From Apiosordaria backusii (Eukaryota > Ascomycota > Sordariomycetes > Sordariales > Lasiosphaeriaceae): a stretch of DNA of 64,000 nt. Positions 1-10,470 of this stretch are shown here, piece after piece. A model generated the notes under the pieces. The model was not told the origin of the DNA, made no database searches, and saw only the letters and a program-made list of their open reading frames with translations. How positions within the stretch are numbered: the first letter of the stretch is position 1; each line of letters starts with the position of its first letter. The translations under genes and the position numbers were made by a program. The stretch covers positions 186,001 to 250,000 of the forward strand of contig JAUKTV010000025.1 of the NCBI GenBank assembly GCA_030549205.1. The letters are read 5' to 3'.

Positions 1-208
1 TGAGCTGGATCAGGAACCCTCCAAGCTCTCCTTTTCCGCCACCATAGCGTTCGGGGGCCTCGATCTTGGCCAGCTGATTATCGCGGTGATCCAGGCGACC
101 AACGGCGACGACTTGGTCCTGGGTCTGCTGGACCGCATCCTCGAGCTCCTTGACGCGAGCGTTGAGTCGAATCAGAACGGCTTGAGGGCTTTCTTTGTTG
201 TCCGCCAT
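1..208 (-). CDS. Ty3/gypsy retrotransposon Gag, N-terminal part (cut by window edge)
   Basis: Reading leftwards from the ATG at 208 the frame is open to the window edge (about 69 codons). The product begins MADNKESPQAVLIRLNARV, then a heptad-like helix, then a segment around IEAPERYGGGKGELGGFLIQ. The P-x-x-Y/F-x-G-x-x-x-x-L-x-x-F-L-x-Q pattern is typical of fungal gypsy Gag proteins, which form the particle that packages the element RNA. No stop codons and GC-rich codon use mean it has not suffered RIP, in contrast to the gypsy remnant at 53.7-59.3 kb. The rest of the element (protease, reverse transcriptase, integrase) would lie beyond position 1. Family assignment is by motif recognition only. 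Confidence 0.75.
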   Translation of the reverse strand, partial: MADNKESPQAVLIRLNARVKELEDAVQQTQDQVVAVGRLDHRDNQLAKIEAPERYGGGKGELGGFLIQL

Positions 209-667
209 GGTGATGGGTACCTTCAACTTATCCGTGACAGAGTTGAAGTGAGTATGCAACGTGTGACGAACCCCTGTACAGAACCTCTGAAAGGGATACT
301 CGGTTGAAGGTAACTTCTGACAATTGGTTCGGTGCAGCTAAACAGTGCACAACAAGATGTCTCAATGTAAACACAAGATACCGTGAATACAAGCTGTGAT
401 TGCATACTGCGGAACTATCTACAAGCTATCTAGTTCCTCCGTATATATGGACCTGCAATCCTCATGGACCGCTGGACCGTTCATAGCGTACCGGTCCATC
501 GGTCCCTCCATGAGTGGTTGTCCTGGACCGCTGGACCGTCTCCTACGCACCGGTCCATCGGTCCTCCTCTGATTGGCTACCTACAGGGGTCCCTTCCGTC
601 GTAATACACTCTTCCCATTGGCTCGTCTGTTAAGTCTGCGTCCTCCCGTGTCCAAGGTCGTGACACA
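209..667 (-). repeat. Probable 5' LTR and leader of the gypsy element
   Basis: This lies directly upstream of the gag start. On the minus strand it begins at about 667 with TGTGTCACGACC, a start resembling fungal gypsy LTRs, and contains a TATATA box at about 441-448. Two tandem hairpin modules (466-505 and 525-564) sit in the U3 side. The inner LTR boundary and the primer-binding site could not be fixed; a TG at 359 is one candidate. The outer boundary and any 5-bp target duplication need the other LTR, which is outside the window. Confidence 0.5.
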
Positions 668-934
668 CCTGCGGACCTCCACGCTAAATTGAACGGAACG
701 CCGTAAACCCCGAGTGTTGGTACGCTTATTTAGAATTCCTCCGCGTAATCCATGGTGTTGAGCCGACCTGTGACCGGCTGACGCTATGACTCAGCCCACC
801 TTAGCCCAGGGCACTGACCCACAACAGAAGGGCTGTCTTAATGCCAGTACCTTCTTCCCACAGGCTTCCAGCATCAAACCAAACAGGCCGCTGCCGGAAC
901 TCACAAGCAACCCTCACAACCTACCTTCCCGGAA

Positions 935-2197
935 ATGACCAGTGCAGGGCCGTTAACCACCCTCCCAACCGAACTCCGCCACCAAATCCTAGCTTCCGTG
1001 ATTTGGACTCCAACAGCAACGCCCCCTGATTGCCGCTCAATATTTCGCGAAAACCTTCGCGTCCGCCTACGCGATGACTGGGACATCTGGGTGCCAGCCA
1101 ACCCGCCTCAATCAGCGGCTCTGTCGGTCCTCCTGACATGTCGGTGCCTGCGCAATGACGTCCAACATCTACTGAAATCATCCAATGTCCAGCATCACCC
1201 ATATGAGATAGATATCGTCTTCATTCCAAAATGCGGCCTTTTCCCAACATGGATCTGTTGCCCGCTCCCAAGCCAGGTCAATCTCGACAGTCTCCAGGCG
1301 TCTTTCCGCATCATGGAGGTCGAAGATATCGACGAAGAGGGCCCCAGCAAAGGCGAGTTTCTAAGACATTACCGCGGTGTCGCGTCCGACTTCAATGCAG
1401 GACACTGCTACCCAAATTCCTCTCCCGGCTCGTGGAACTTCTACCGCCTCCTGGCTTCCTTCCTGGCCCTGGGACCTCGGGGCTTAACCTCTCCCGCTTA
1501 TCAAAGCAGACACCGCGGCTCCCTTTCGACATGCCGACGATCCCTCCGACATCTCATCATTAGTGTAACATCCAAAGAGGAAACCGAGATAGACGAGAAA
1601 AGGTGGGCACGGCATTACAGCGGGCCCGCCCGATTCTTAATAGACGACCAACCCGACCTTCCGTACGGCTCGTTGGGGGAGGACCTCATATTCCCGGGTC
1701 CAAGTCAAGAGTCTCCATACGCCTGGACCGGCCACACGGATCTAAGCACTGTTCGCGGCATGTCACTCAGGGAAGGCCGTCTCACCCTTGGAGACGCAGA
1801 CCGTCTGGGCTTGTACCTTGCCAACACCCTCTGGGCCCTTCTCGACTTCAAATGGCTATCACGAGGCTTTGGTCTTGTGGTGTACGAAGGCATCCTTGAC
1901 GATATCACGTTTTACGTCGATGGCGAGCCCAGACCTCGCTTTGACATGGACAACCTGCTTTTGCTAGAACCCCAAAGGGACCGTACCTCAACCCCGGAAA
2001 TCGCAGCGGCCCTCCAGCGTTGGAAGGTGTGGGTGATGAAATGGAGGAATAAGCTCCGAGAGGGAGCTGTGTTGGATGAACCCCGTCCGTCTTTGCCATT
2101 TGTGAGATATGTGCCGAGGATAGGCGCCTCGTATGCCCCTGATTCGGAGTCAGATATGGACTCAGAATCAGGCTCCGGCTCCGGCTCAGACACGTAG
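935..2197 (+). CDS. F-box-like / LPxELR-type hypothetical protein, 420 aa
   Basis: Single-exon gene. Residues 8-22 (TTLPTELRHQILASV) match the LPxELRxxI start of fungal F-box-like and 2EXR-type proteins. A central stretch, roughly residues 90-128 (YEIDIVFI... FPTWICCPLP... LQASFRIM), has the YxxDxxF-FPTW-P-xxxxLxxxFR pattern common in this large, poorly characterised Pezizomycotina family. The C-terminus is an acidic Ser/Asp/Gly tail (SDMDSESGSGSGSDT). No signal peptide or membrane segment. If the N-terminus is a true F-box it would bind Skp1 in an SCF ubiquitin ligase, but that is inference. The start at 935 is the first ATG directly before the conserved motif. Function unknown. Confidence 0.75.
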   Translation: MTSAGPLTTLPTELRHQILASVIWTPTATPPDCRSIFRENLRVRLRDDWDIWVPANPPQSAALSVLLTCRCLRNDVQHLLKSSNVQHHPYEIDIVFIPKCGLFPTWICCPLPSQVNLDSLQASFRIMEVEDIDEEGPSKGEFLRHYRGVASDFNAGHCYPNSSPGSWNFYRLLASFLALGPRGLTSPAYQSRHRGSLSTCRRSLRHLIISVTSKEETEIDEKRWARHYSGPARFLIDDQPDLPYGSLGEDLIFPGPSQESPYAWTGHTDLSTVRGMSLREGRLTLGDADRLGLYLANTLWALLDFKWLSRGFGLVVYEGILDDITFYVDGEPRPRFDMDNLLLLEPQRDRTSTPEIAAALQRWKVWVMKWRNKLREGAVLDEPRPSLPFVRYVPRIGASYAPDSESDMDSESGSGSGSDT

Positions 2198-2658
2198 TTC
2201 ATAGTAGATTGACAATAAACTTAGAGAAAGCCCAATTCCCCCTTAACAGTGGAGACCTATGTTGTTTTGATTTTCATTGTCCACCTTGGCTTTCATGCGT
2301 GAGTCTTGCCAGCCCCCTTGCTTGTATTTGCTCGGTACCTTATTAAGCAACCTGAGCAACAGTCGCCGAGATAACCATCGAACAGCTAGGAAAAACCTGG
2401 CGGTGCCTTCCCTCAACGAGGGTTACTGCCTTCTCCAACGCCGATTTGTAAACGCGGGTCACACCAAACAGCTACCTGAAATTTATCAGGTGCAGACATA
2501 ATTTTCTCTGTGGCTCATCCTTTTCCATTATCCAGCAAGTCCATCCCCTTCCACCCTTCAACCTCCCTCAACACTCCCAGCATTCCTCCCCTCAAGCCTC
2601 CTCCTTCAGATTGCCAGACTTTTCGGATCATCCCTCCCTACCTATCAGCGTCAACACC
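2198..2658. other. Intergenic, F-box-like gene to family-X copy 1
   Basis: Holds the 3' flank of the F-box-like gene and the promoter of the next gene. Pyrimidine-rich tracts at about 2520-2650 precede the ATG at 2659. No other gene is supported. Confidence 0.5.
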
Positions 2659-4338
2659 ATGGGGAAAAGGTTGGATAACAAGTCCGAAAAAGCAAGATTA
2701 CGCGGCAAAATCCTCAAAATATGGGGTATCAAAAGCAATGAGCTTAACGAGCTCTTCCCTTCAGAACCGGGAGTGTGTACCTTCAACTTCCTGGCCAGCA
2801 TCGCTGATCGCTGCCCTAACTTCACCGAGGCCCGTCGTCTTTTAACCGAAACCCGCAAAAACCGACTCAGTACGGCGGGCGCAGTAGGCAAGCAGAGGAT
2901 TCAGAGCGCCACATTTAGTGACGTGAAGAAGGTCAAAGAAGTCTTGGAGGCGAGGAAGGTAGAGGTCAACGGCCACGGCAAGACAGGTGGTCGAGCCAGC
3001 GTATCACGGCTTGCCAAAACCAAGAAGGCGTCCACAAAGCACACCATGCAGCTCCGCAAGAAGAAAGTAGGCAAACTCACTGCTTGCAGCAAGCAGACCA
3101 AGAAAGTCGCAAAGCGGACAAGAAAGAACCAGGTAAGTACCTGATATCTTCGTAGATGAGACCATTCCCACCCTTCTGAGTATCTGTTGACACTCGCTAA
3201 CATGGCCATCTAGGACAACAATGCTGGAGTCCCAACCCCTGACAACATCAACGCCGGTCACTCAGAGAACCCTGCTTCCACTCACATGGCCATCGACCCC
3301 CCCAGCATTCCATTCAGTCTCTCGAACCCGCAAGAGTGGTTGGATATATTTTGTATATCACAGCTGCTGAAGATGGTTGCCGCTGTCCGCCCTTCCATTT
3401 ATGTGGTTGATACCAGCGGTCCCGAGATTTCCGCCAGCGACTTACTCAGGCAGCCCATGGTTGAGTTGATTCTCCTCCTCCTACAGGTCGAGTTCAAGCA
3501 CTGGGTCTTGGCTGCAATCCCATTCAACAAGATCGAGCCAGTCAACGTCATCAAATTGTATCACAGCTTTGAAGCGGAAGCCAAGTACGACAGCAAAGCC
3601 AGAAAGCTAGTCCAAGGCTTTCTCGAAAAGGTCCACGCCTCTTGGCCTCAGGGGCACGCTCATCCTTCTCCTGCGGTGAAGGACTTCACCCTCGCCCTCG
3701 AAACCTGCCCTATGCTCAACGAACCTCGCGAAAACGGCGTCATCGCCATCATGGCCGCTATACATGCCATCGCCGGCAAGAAACTTCCTGAAAAGGCCGA
3801 CTTGGCAGCCTGGAGACGTCTCCTTTGCCATTTTGTGAGCGAATCCGCCGGCAACTACCAGGCCCTCAATTTATTCCCCGCCTTGCGGGAACCCTCCGAG
3901 CCTATTCAAACCCAAGATGTGAGGAAGAAGAGAGCCAGCTTGAAGGCATACCTGGATGCCTCGACCAAGTACGACAAGGCTCGTGAGAGCTACTTCGTCA
4001 CCGCCCTGCAAATGCAGTCTATCCTGGCCTGGTTTGAGACAAATTTGGAGCCCAAGATTGAGGAAATGAGCTCGTGGCTCTCGACAGCGAAGTCTATGAT
4101 CCAGGAGGAAGAGAAGATGATTGCAAGGGGCACTGGCAACGATGCTCACAAGATGGAGCTTCAGAGCCGGTATGATGCTTGTTACCAGGAGTATTCCGAA
4201 GCGCAGGAGATGTTGTTGAGAGTTCAGAGGTGCAGGAAGGTGGTGTACGAGTCTTTGAAGGCGGTCCCTTGTAAGGTCTCTTGTTCGAAGCCATATGAAC
4301 AGACTGAGGGGACTATGGTGGTTCAGTTTGGCATTTGA
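2659..4338 (+). CDS. Family-X protein, basic-linker paralogue (532 aa, 2 exons)
   Basis: Exons 2659-3132 and 3214-4338; the 81-bp intron starts GTAAGT, has CGCTAAC near its end and stops at TAG, and phase 0 is kept. I do not recognise the family. Order of parts: N-terminal domain (about residues 8-100) with KILKIWGIKSNELNELFP; a very Lys/Arg-rich linker (about 115-158) resembling nuclear-localisation or DNA-binding tails; a helical middle domain; and a C-terminal coiled-coil-like region (about 430-510, KIEEMSSWLSTAKSMIQEEE). The same layout and conserved positions recur in the gene at 21787-23334, so they are paralogues. No signal peptide or transmembrane segment. Probably nuclear given the basic linker (inference). 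The ATG at 2659 was preferred to the upstream ATG at 2611 because the paralogue aligns from here. Confidence 0.8.
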
Positions 4339-5164
4339 GGTTGTTTTGTTACGTTTTATGTGTAGGTAGTATAGTTTCCGCAGGGCTTTCAGGATTGTCC
4401 ACAGGCCTTCCGGGTGTTCGGTCAGGTCTTTTCAGAGCCTTGATAAGACTTTTGGGAGTTTAATAGGCGTTTGAGGAGATTCGATAGGCTTTTGGGAAGG
4501 TTCGATAGTCCTTTGTCAGTTTAGATACCCCTGTTAGGACACCTTTCAGGCTTGGTCCATGCTTGATGTAACGATAGGTACTCGATCCTTTAAAAGGGCT
4601 TCGCATGAAATATCATTACCGTACAGCACTCACGGGTTCACTTTTTCTTGAGGCTCTCTAGTAGCTTGGGGGATCGAGAAAGTATAAGGTGGTATGTAAG
4701 AGACACGTCGGTAATAACACCGCAATTGATACTCGACTCATCACGTTATTTTATTGCTGCTGTGTCTGACCTATCAATTTCCGGGGGAGAGTCCACATTC
4801 CTTCAGTCCGCCACTATCTATCACCACATAGCCAACGCGTGGGGTTGACGGTTGTTTCACAGCAGGTCGCCTTTAGCGAATAAAAGTATAAGGTACAACA
4901 ACAACAACAACAACAAGCCTCAACCTCGGCGCTGCCCGGCCGTGACTTCATTTCATTTACCTCGCAACCTTCTTCTCGCCCACCACCCGTTTCCTACACC
5001 GCAGCCCGCCACTCATTCGGCCTTGGATGCGATTCAGGGTTATTCGTCGCTCTGGAGCCTCCCTCATCTGCATTATGATCTTGTGCAGCATGGCTGGATG
5101 TCTTGATTGTTGGTTAACCCTCGCTCTGGAGAAATAGCATTACTAACACCAAAAACATCGCCAG
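4339..5164. other. Intergenic; contains an (AAC)n microsatellite
   Basis: Follows family-X copy 1. The stretch 4380-4560 is made of loosely repeated phrases (cagg, ttttgggag, cgataggct) of no clear function. An AAC trinucleotide run of about seven units lies at 4895-4916. Short ORFs at 4648 and 4852 have no coding signs. The lost first exon of the amidase relic may lie in 5030-5115, but I cannot define it. Confidence 0.45.
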
Positions 5165-6947
5165 GGTTCCACAAGAGATCGGCCACATCTTGGCGACTTG
5201 TCGGCGCTCCTTCAAGATGGCAAAGTCACGAGTGTCGATCTTGTGAGCGCATACCTGGCCCAGATCGAGAAGCATAACAGGAATAGCGCCCGCCTCAACG
5301 CAGTCATCAATGCGGTGTCCAAGGAAAAGCTTTTCGGCATTGCCAGACAGCTCGACAGCAAGAGGTCCGAGATTGATGCTGCATCGAAACCACTTTATGG
5401 AATCCCCTTTCTCATCAAGGTGACTGTCCCCTGATACATCGACCGGCTTGTGGCTAGCAGCTGCTGACACATTGCCATAGGATAACATATGGACGGCCGA
5501 AACATTTGGGGTCCCAACTACCAGTGGCGCCGTCGCATTTGAAAAGGCCATTGCCAAAGACAATGCCCCAATCGTGCAAAAGGTAAGCGTGGAGCTCCAT
5601 CCATCCGAAGGTCGTTCCAATCCGATAGTTCAACAGCTCATCGATGCCGGCATGATAATGCTTGCCAAGACGAATCTCAATGTGTGTGGGAGCTGCAGCT
5701 CATGCTTTCAGTAAGGTAGCTGACTCTACGGATAGGAACTGGCTGCGATGAAGACAATGAGCCTCACCGGATGGTCAGCTCTGGGCGGGTATGTCTCTAA
5801 CTTCGGTTCCTGTACGCAAAGCGGCTTGAGGGGCTGACAATGAGGGTCGTTCGGCAGACAAACGCAATCGGCATATGTGGAGGGAGGGGTCATCAAGGGA
5901 GAACCGTTCCTCGGACACAGTGTAAGTTGCAAGATCCACGATCAAGTAAGACTGCTCTAATACCACCGGGAGGCTGATAACCAAAACGCAGACTCCGGGA
6001 GGGTCGTCTACTGGTAGCGCCGTTGGTGTGTCTGCAGGTATGGCACCTGTGGCACTCGGAACTGAAACGGACGGTTCCATCGTCGTTCCCAGTGACCGGG
6101 CCTCCCTTTACTCTGTCAAGATCACGATTGGTGGGGTGTCGACCAACATCTCCCTGATCCGCAGCTAGCCGAGTTCAACATGGCGGTCGATAAAATCGAA
6201 AAGGCGAAGGCTGTGGTAACTCTCGACTTGCCACTGCGGCGATTTGGCGCAGAGGACGACCAGATGTTCACAGAGATAGCATGTGAGAAGCTCCCTAGTG
6301 CTTGATTTATCCCGTTTGAACTAAAAACATCCCTGTGTGCTCGCGACCTGACACTAGAGATTCAATCCTTAAGGTAAGGCATGATGCCGGACCAGCATTC
6401 GAAGAGTTCGCGTCCGGACTGACCAACTCGCCTGTCACGACTTTGAAAGGCTTGGTGGAGTGTAACCGCGAAAATGCCGAGAGGGTAATGCCAGAATGTA
6501 AGTAGACGGCCTCCCCTCGCATTAATCTCTCCGTCGACGCTTTTCTAAGTGCCTGCTCTAGGGGGTCAAGAAATCCTCGAGGGCATCGTCAACAATAGCG
6601 ACAAGGTGAACGACAGCGACTACGAGAATAGCCGGGTGAAGCTGCGCTAGAACAACAAAGATAATGGCTTCGATGCCATGTTCAAGAAGTACGACCTGGA
6701 TGTCATAATGGGAAAGCCAACCGGGTGCAGCGCCACTGTGGCGGCAGTAGCACATAGGCTGCTCGCTCGGAACCGTGCCGCTAGGGAACGCACGGCTGAA
6801 CGGGCGGCCCTTTGGTCTTGCTATCACGGCCCCACCGAATCGTGAGGTCAGGAGGATCTCATCATCAAGGTCATGGCAGCATGGGAGGCAACGTTCGAAC
6901 CCCGGAGACCTCCTCCGCAGTTGGTCAACTGGGAGAAGACTTCGTAA
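5165..6947 (+). pseudogene. Amidase (amidase-signature family) pseudogene
   Basis: Pieces of one amidase can be followed in order through several short introns: an N-terminal helix segment (LLQDGKVTSVDLVSAYLAQI, 5204 on), the catalytic-lysine region (GIPFLIK then DNIW, split by an intron at about 5420-5480), exons at about 5482-5582 and 5635-5680, and the Gly/Ser signature GGSSTGSAVGVSAG near 6003-6040 followed by LGTETDGSI. After 6120 the frame meets a TAG at about 6166, where a large middle segment appears deleted. The sequence resumes with an amidase-like C-terminal third (AVDKIEKAKAV; QEILEGIVNN; VMAAWEATFEPRRPPPQL). Further in-frame stops occur at about 6650 and 6842. The family hydrolyses amides with a Ser-cisSer-Lys triad. 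The decay is by deletion and scattered stops, not RIP. No functional product is expected. Confidence 0.8.
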
Positions 6948-8064
6948 GCTGACAGAGACCTCGCTGGGCCTAGGCGACTATTGAAAAGCTGAACGCTTCG
7001 CAGGTGTAAGGCTTTCCGCTTGTAGCCTTGTGGAGATGAAGCAACCGACGGATCCAGGAGCCAAAACCATAGTAATAGTGGCAAATTGTTGAAGTGCACA
7101 TAGCTAGGGGCAGCGTATTAATTAATGCCTTAGCTTTCTCTCTTCAGAAGTTTCTTTTACCCTAAGGTACCTCTCTTCAATCTGCTTGCCCTGCTCGGCT
7201 ATCTCCTCTTGCTAAGTTGTCAAGCCTTGCCCTCAGCACCCGCTCCACGTACTCGTCTCCGCCCATCTCCTGTCTGCTACTTGAGCTTTTGGCCAGTGTG
7301 CTCTTCACCATGTTGCGCAGGTTCTCCATAGTGGCGGGTTCTGTGAGCACGTCGCTGTGGTCGAACCCAAACTACGGCTTGACATACCATTTGGTCGTGT
7401 TTCTTGAGGGGGTTAACAAGCCGACATTTGGTCTTGCCGTGTGGGTCGCCTCTGACGATGCTCTTGATGACCAACCTGGTACCTAACCTATCAGCGTCAA
7501 TCCATCCACCTGATTAGGACTTCATTCTAACAGTTAGTGCATATCTACGAGAGACCGCGGAAGACTGCATGATGTCAACAGTAATGCACCGTTTGCATGC
7601 GATCTTGATAGCCACCAATCCAATGTTTAGACATGATGTTGTCAAGATAGCAGTGTTTAAAAATGATACCAAAAACGATCAGTCTAGGATTTGGAATTCA
7701 TGTTAAAAGCTAGTAGTTCGGCACTTGGACACAATGGTAACACGGGGGCAATACTAGGTAGTGGCCCGACCACGGGGACAGGCTTGCTTAGGATGTCTTG
7801 GAGACGGTGATACATCTCACCCCCATCTTGTAAGCCAATACGAGTCAGGCTCTTGATGTCTTTTGCAGGGCACGTAAAGGCATGAGAGCGATTCACACTT
7901 CCGATTCAATTATGGAGTGAAGTGCCATTCGTTTTCGTGTCGCGTCCGTGGTCCTGAATTGGGAGCATTCCCAATCGGAGCAGCTCAGACAGATTTCTAA
8001 CAGATCTGACAGATGCTCGTGTTTATTATCTACACTCTACAAGTGTCATCGACTATAAGGACAC
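6948..8064. other. Intergenic; possible decayed exon on the minus strand
   Basis: No intact gene is supported. On the minus strand around 7200-7480 two overlapping reading frames have protein-like composition: one reads VIKSIVRGDPHGKTKCRLVN and the other continues FDHSDVLTEPATMENLRNMV. They could be joined only by a frameshift or an improbably short intron, so this may be another gene relic. I do not recognise the family. 7490-8060 shows nothing. Confidence 0.3.
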
Positions 8065-9939
8065 TCACTCGACGCCTTCAGACCTCGGGATATACACCTC
8101 CTCAATCCTCGCCCTCATCACCCTCTCGGCAGAAGCAGGATCCATCCCCTTTCCTTGTTCGGGACCAGCTCTCATCATCTTTCCAACCAAGAACCCCAGC
8201 TTGCCCTGAGGATACGCTTTGCTCTTTCCCTGCTTGAACCTGATAAAGTCCTGCAGTACCTTCTCCTGGCCTTCGATCACCTCATCCGCAATAGCAATAT
8301 ACTGCTCCTCAGAGATCTCCTTGTACCACAAATCCTGACTCTCAATCTGCTCCGTTACACCACCAGTGACAACCGTCCCCCGAAACACATCCCACATCAA
8401 ATCCTTCGCCACCTTCGCCGTAATATTCTTCTGGTGCAAATAAAACAAGATAGCAGCCAAATCCTGCTCTGGAACACGACTGCTAGCATCCAACACCTCG
8501 ACACCAGCATTATCAACAACAACTTCCTCCGCCTCTGCCAACTTGCCCAACTCATGTAAACACCAATTCGCCGCCAATATCGCATGCTTCTGCTCCCCCT
8601 CTTTGCTAGCCGTAACCCCCAGCATCCTCTCCAACTCCTCCAGCACCCCATAAAAATACTCCATCCTCCCCTCCATCTGCATCAACGCCATCGCATCCCT
8701 CTCACTCAACCCATACGCCCGCATCAAAACCTCCACCTCCTCATCCGGCAATGTCCCCATCGTCCCCCCCAACCTCTCCACCAAATCCTCCCCAATCACC
8801 ACCGGCCCCAAGTCCGGATCAGGCATATACCTATAATCCACCTCCCCCTCTTTCCCCCTCAACCTCCTCGTCTCCGTGCTCCCCAAGCTCCACCCCCTCG
8901 TCTCCCCCTCAATCTTCCCCCCGGCCTCCAACACAGCAATCTGCCTGTCCCTCTCGGCAATAATCGCATCTTCCACCGCCTTAAAACTACTCAAATTCTT
9001 GATCTCCGTCCTCGTCCCCAGTCGCGTCTCCCCCTCCCTCTTGACCGAAACATTAACATCCGCCCTCAAACCACCTTGCTCCATCCCCGACGTGCACGCA
9101 TCCACACTCTTCAGCAGCATCTGCACCTTCCTCACAAACGCCGCAGCGGTCGCAGGCCGGTGTATACACGGCTCGGTGATCATCTCCACCAACGGCACCC
9201 CCACCCGGTTGAAATCAAGATAATGCGTCGAGTTTGGCTGTGCCAGCGTCTTGGCGGTGTCCTGCTCCATTTGCACCTGTTTTATCCCTATCTCCACCGA
9301 TGGCCCATCATCAGGGGCTATCCCGTCTCTTGGTAGTAAGGTGACGCTCCCGGAGCGGGCAAAGGGGTGGTAGTATTGTGTTATTTGGTAGCCTGCTGGC
9401 TGATCCCAGTGGAAGTAATGCTTTCTGTCAAATCTTGAAATTGGTTGGATTTCGCAGTTGAGTGCCAGAGCGGCGCGAATGGCGGGGATTAAGGTCGTGG
9501 GTTGGAACAATGGTTGTGAACCGGGGATGGCTAGGTCAAAGGGAGCGACGCGGGTGTTTGGGGGGATAGCATCTTCGCCGGCTGATGGGGTCGACGCGGG
9601 AGAGAAGAGCTTGTGCGGGGTGTTGAGCTGGGCGTGGATCTCGATGCCGACCGTGAGGTCCCACCCTGGGACGGTTTGGTTGTCGGTGTTTTTCTTGTTC
9701 TTTTTGTTGTGCGGGGCGCCGGAGAGTTTGGCGGCTTTGGCTTGGTCTTTGAGTTGTTTGCGGAGGGGGATGACGGGTGGTTCGGGGGGAGGAGGGGTCG
9801 AGGGGGAGGCGGAAAAGGCTCGTCGGGACGGGGATATTGGTGGGACTAAGGGGTATTTTCGGAGACGGAGGCAGCCGCGGCGGGTTAATTGGCCGTTGAG
9901 CAGATATCTGCTGAGCTCTGCTGTTGGTATTCGCGCCAT
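8065..9939 (-). CDS. Mitochondrial glutamyl-tRNA(Gln) amidotransferase subunit B (624 aa)
   Basis: Intronless. GatB, called PET112 in yeast, is a subunit of the GatCAB/GatFAB complex that converts misacylated Glu-tRNA(Gln) to Gln-tRNA(Gln) in mitochondria. Residues 1-45 are Arg/Ser-rich without acidic residues, as in mitochondrial targeting peptides. The catalytic core begins at WDLTVGIEIHAQL (about residue 93). The PET112 signature LDFNRVGVPLVEM lies at about 241-253, with LRADVNVSV, KNLSSFKAVEDAI and DYRYMPDPDL following in the expected order. The C-terminal half carries the GatB/YqeY tail domain (about 520-615). An in-frame ATG exists at 10044, but the one at 9939 gives the better targeting peptide. 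The C-terminus IPRSEGVE is intact. The complex needs GatA, itself an amidase-family enzyme; the amidase relic next door is unrelated in role. Confidence 0.93.
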   Translation of the reverse strand: MARIPTAELSRYLLNGQLTRRGCLRLRKYPLVPPISPSRRAFSASPSTPPPPEPPVIPLRKQLKDQAKAAKLSGAPHNKKNKKNTDNQTVPGWDLTVGIEIHAQLNTPHKLFSPASTPSAGEDAIPPNTRVAPFDLAIPGSQPLFQPTTLIPAIRAALALNCEIQPISRFDRKHYFHWDQPAGYQITQYYHPFARSGSVTLLPRDGIAPDDGPSVEIGIKQVQMEQDTAKTLAQPNSTHYLDFNRVGVPLVEMITEPCIHRPATAAAFVRKVQMLLKSVDACTSGMEQGGLRADVNVSVKREGETRLGTRTEIKNLSSFKAVEDAIIAERDRQIAVLEAGGKIEGETRGWSLGSTETRRLRGKEGEVDYRYMPDPDLGPVVIGEDLVERLGGTMGTLPDEEVEVLMRAYGLSERDAMALMQMEGRMEYFYGVLEELERMLGVTASKEGEQKHAILAANWCLHELGKLAEAEEVVVDNAGVEVLDASSRVPEQDLAAILFYLHQKNITAKVAKDLMWDVFRGTVVTGGVTEQIESQDLWYKEISEEQYIAIADEVIEGQEKVLQDFIRFKQGKSKAYPQGKLGFLVGKMMRAGPEQGKGMDPASAERVMRARIEEVYIPRSEGVE

Positions 9940-10470
9940 GGTTGTGGTGTTGACTTTCGGGCTTCTAAAAAACCGAAGCTCAACTGAGATGACGTTAGGG
10001 CTTTGTGCCAGGTGGCCCAAGCTTCTTCCACCCCTTGCTGCCAAGAGTTGCTGTCAACAGTGTGAGTCTCCCGGTCTACATACACTACATCCATCAGAAG
10101 CTTCTTTTTTCTTCCTTAACAAAAGCAAGTATCTCAAAGATTAGAAGGCGTAGTTCGGCTTTATCAGACAGAGCCAATGGAACAATACTCCTAGTAGTTT
10201 TACTGCGTTATTGTCGATGTTTTTATCAAGCAAGCACCCTCGACCTTATCAGTGCCGCCACCGGTGATCCCGACTCGTTCCTTGACACGGACTTGTCAAT
10301 CTTGTTACACCGCATGTCGAAATCAATCGCAGTAAGTAGATTGTTGCTTGTATGATACTCTGTCTCTCACATACTAATACAAGAAAGAAAACCCCCATTC
10401 CGTCTATGTGCAACCCCGTTATCCAAAATCAAGCCCATATACAAAGAAATAGTATGAGATGAGATCTCGA
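9940..10470. other. Intergenic between GatB and laccase
   Basis: Contains the GatB promoter (right of 9939) and the laccase 3' flank. No gene, repeat or RNA is recognised. Confidence 0.45.

Noticed and set aside
8584..9336. 250-aa plus-strand frame opposite GatB
   Set aside because: Pro/His/Leu-rich mirror of the GatB coding strand; GatB is clearly the real gene.
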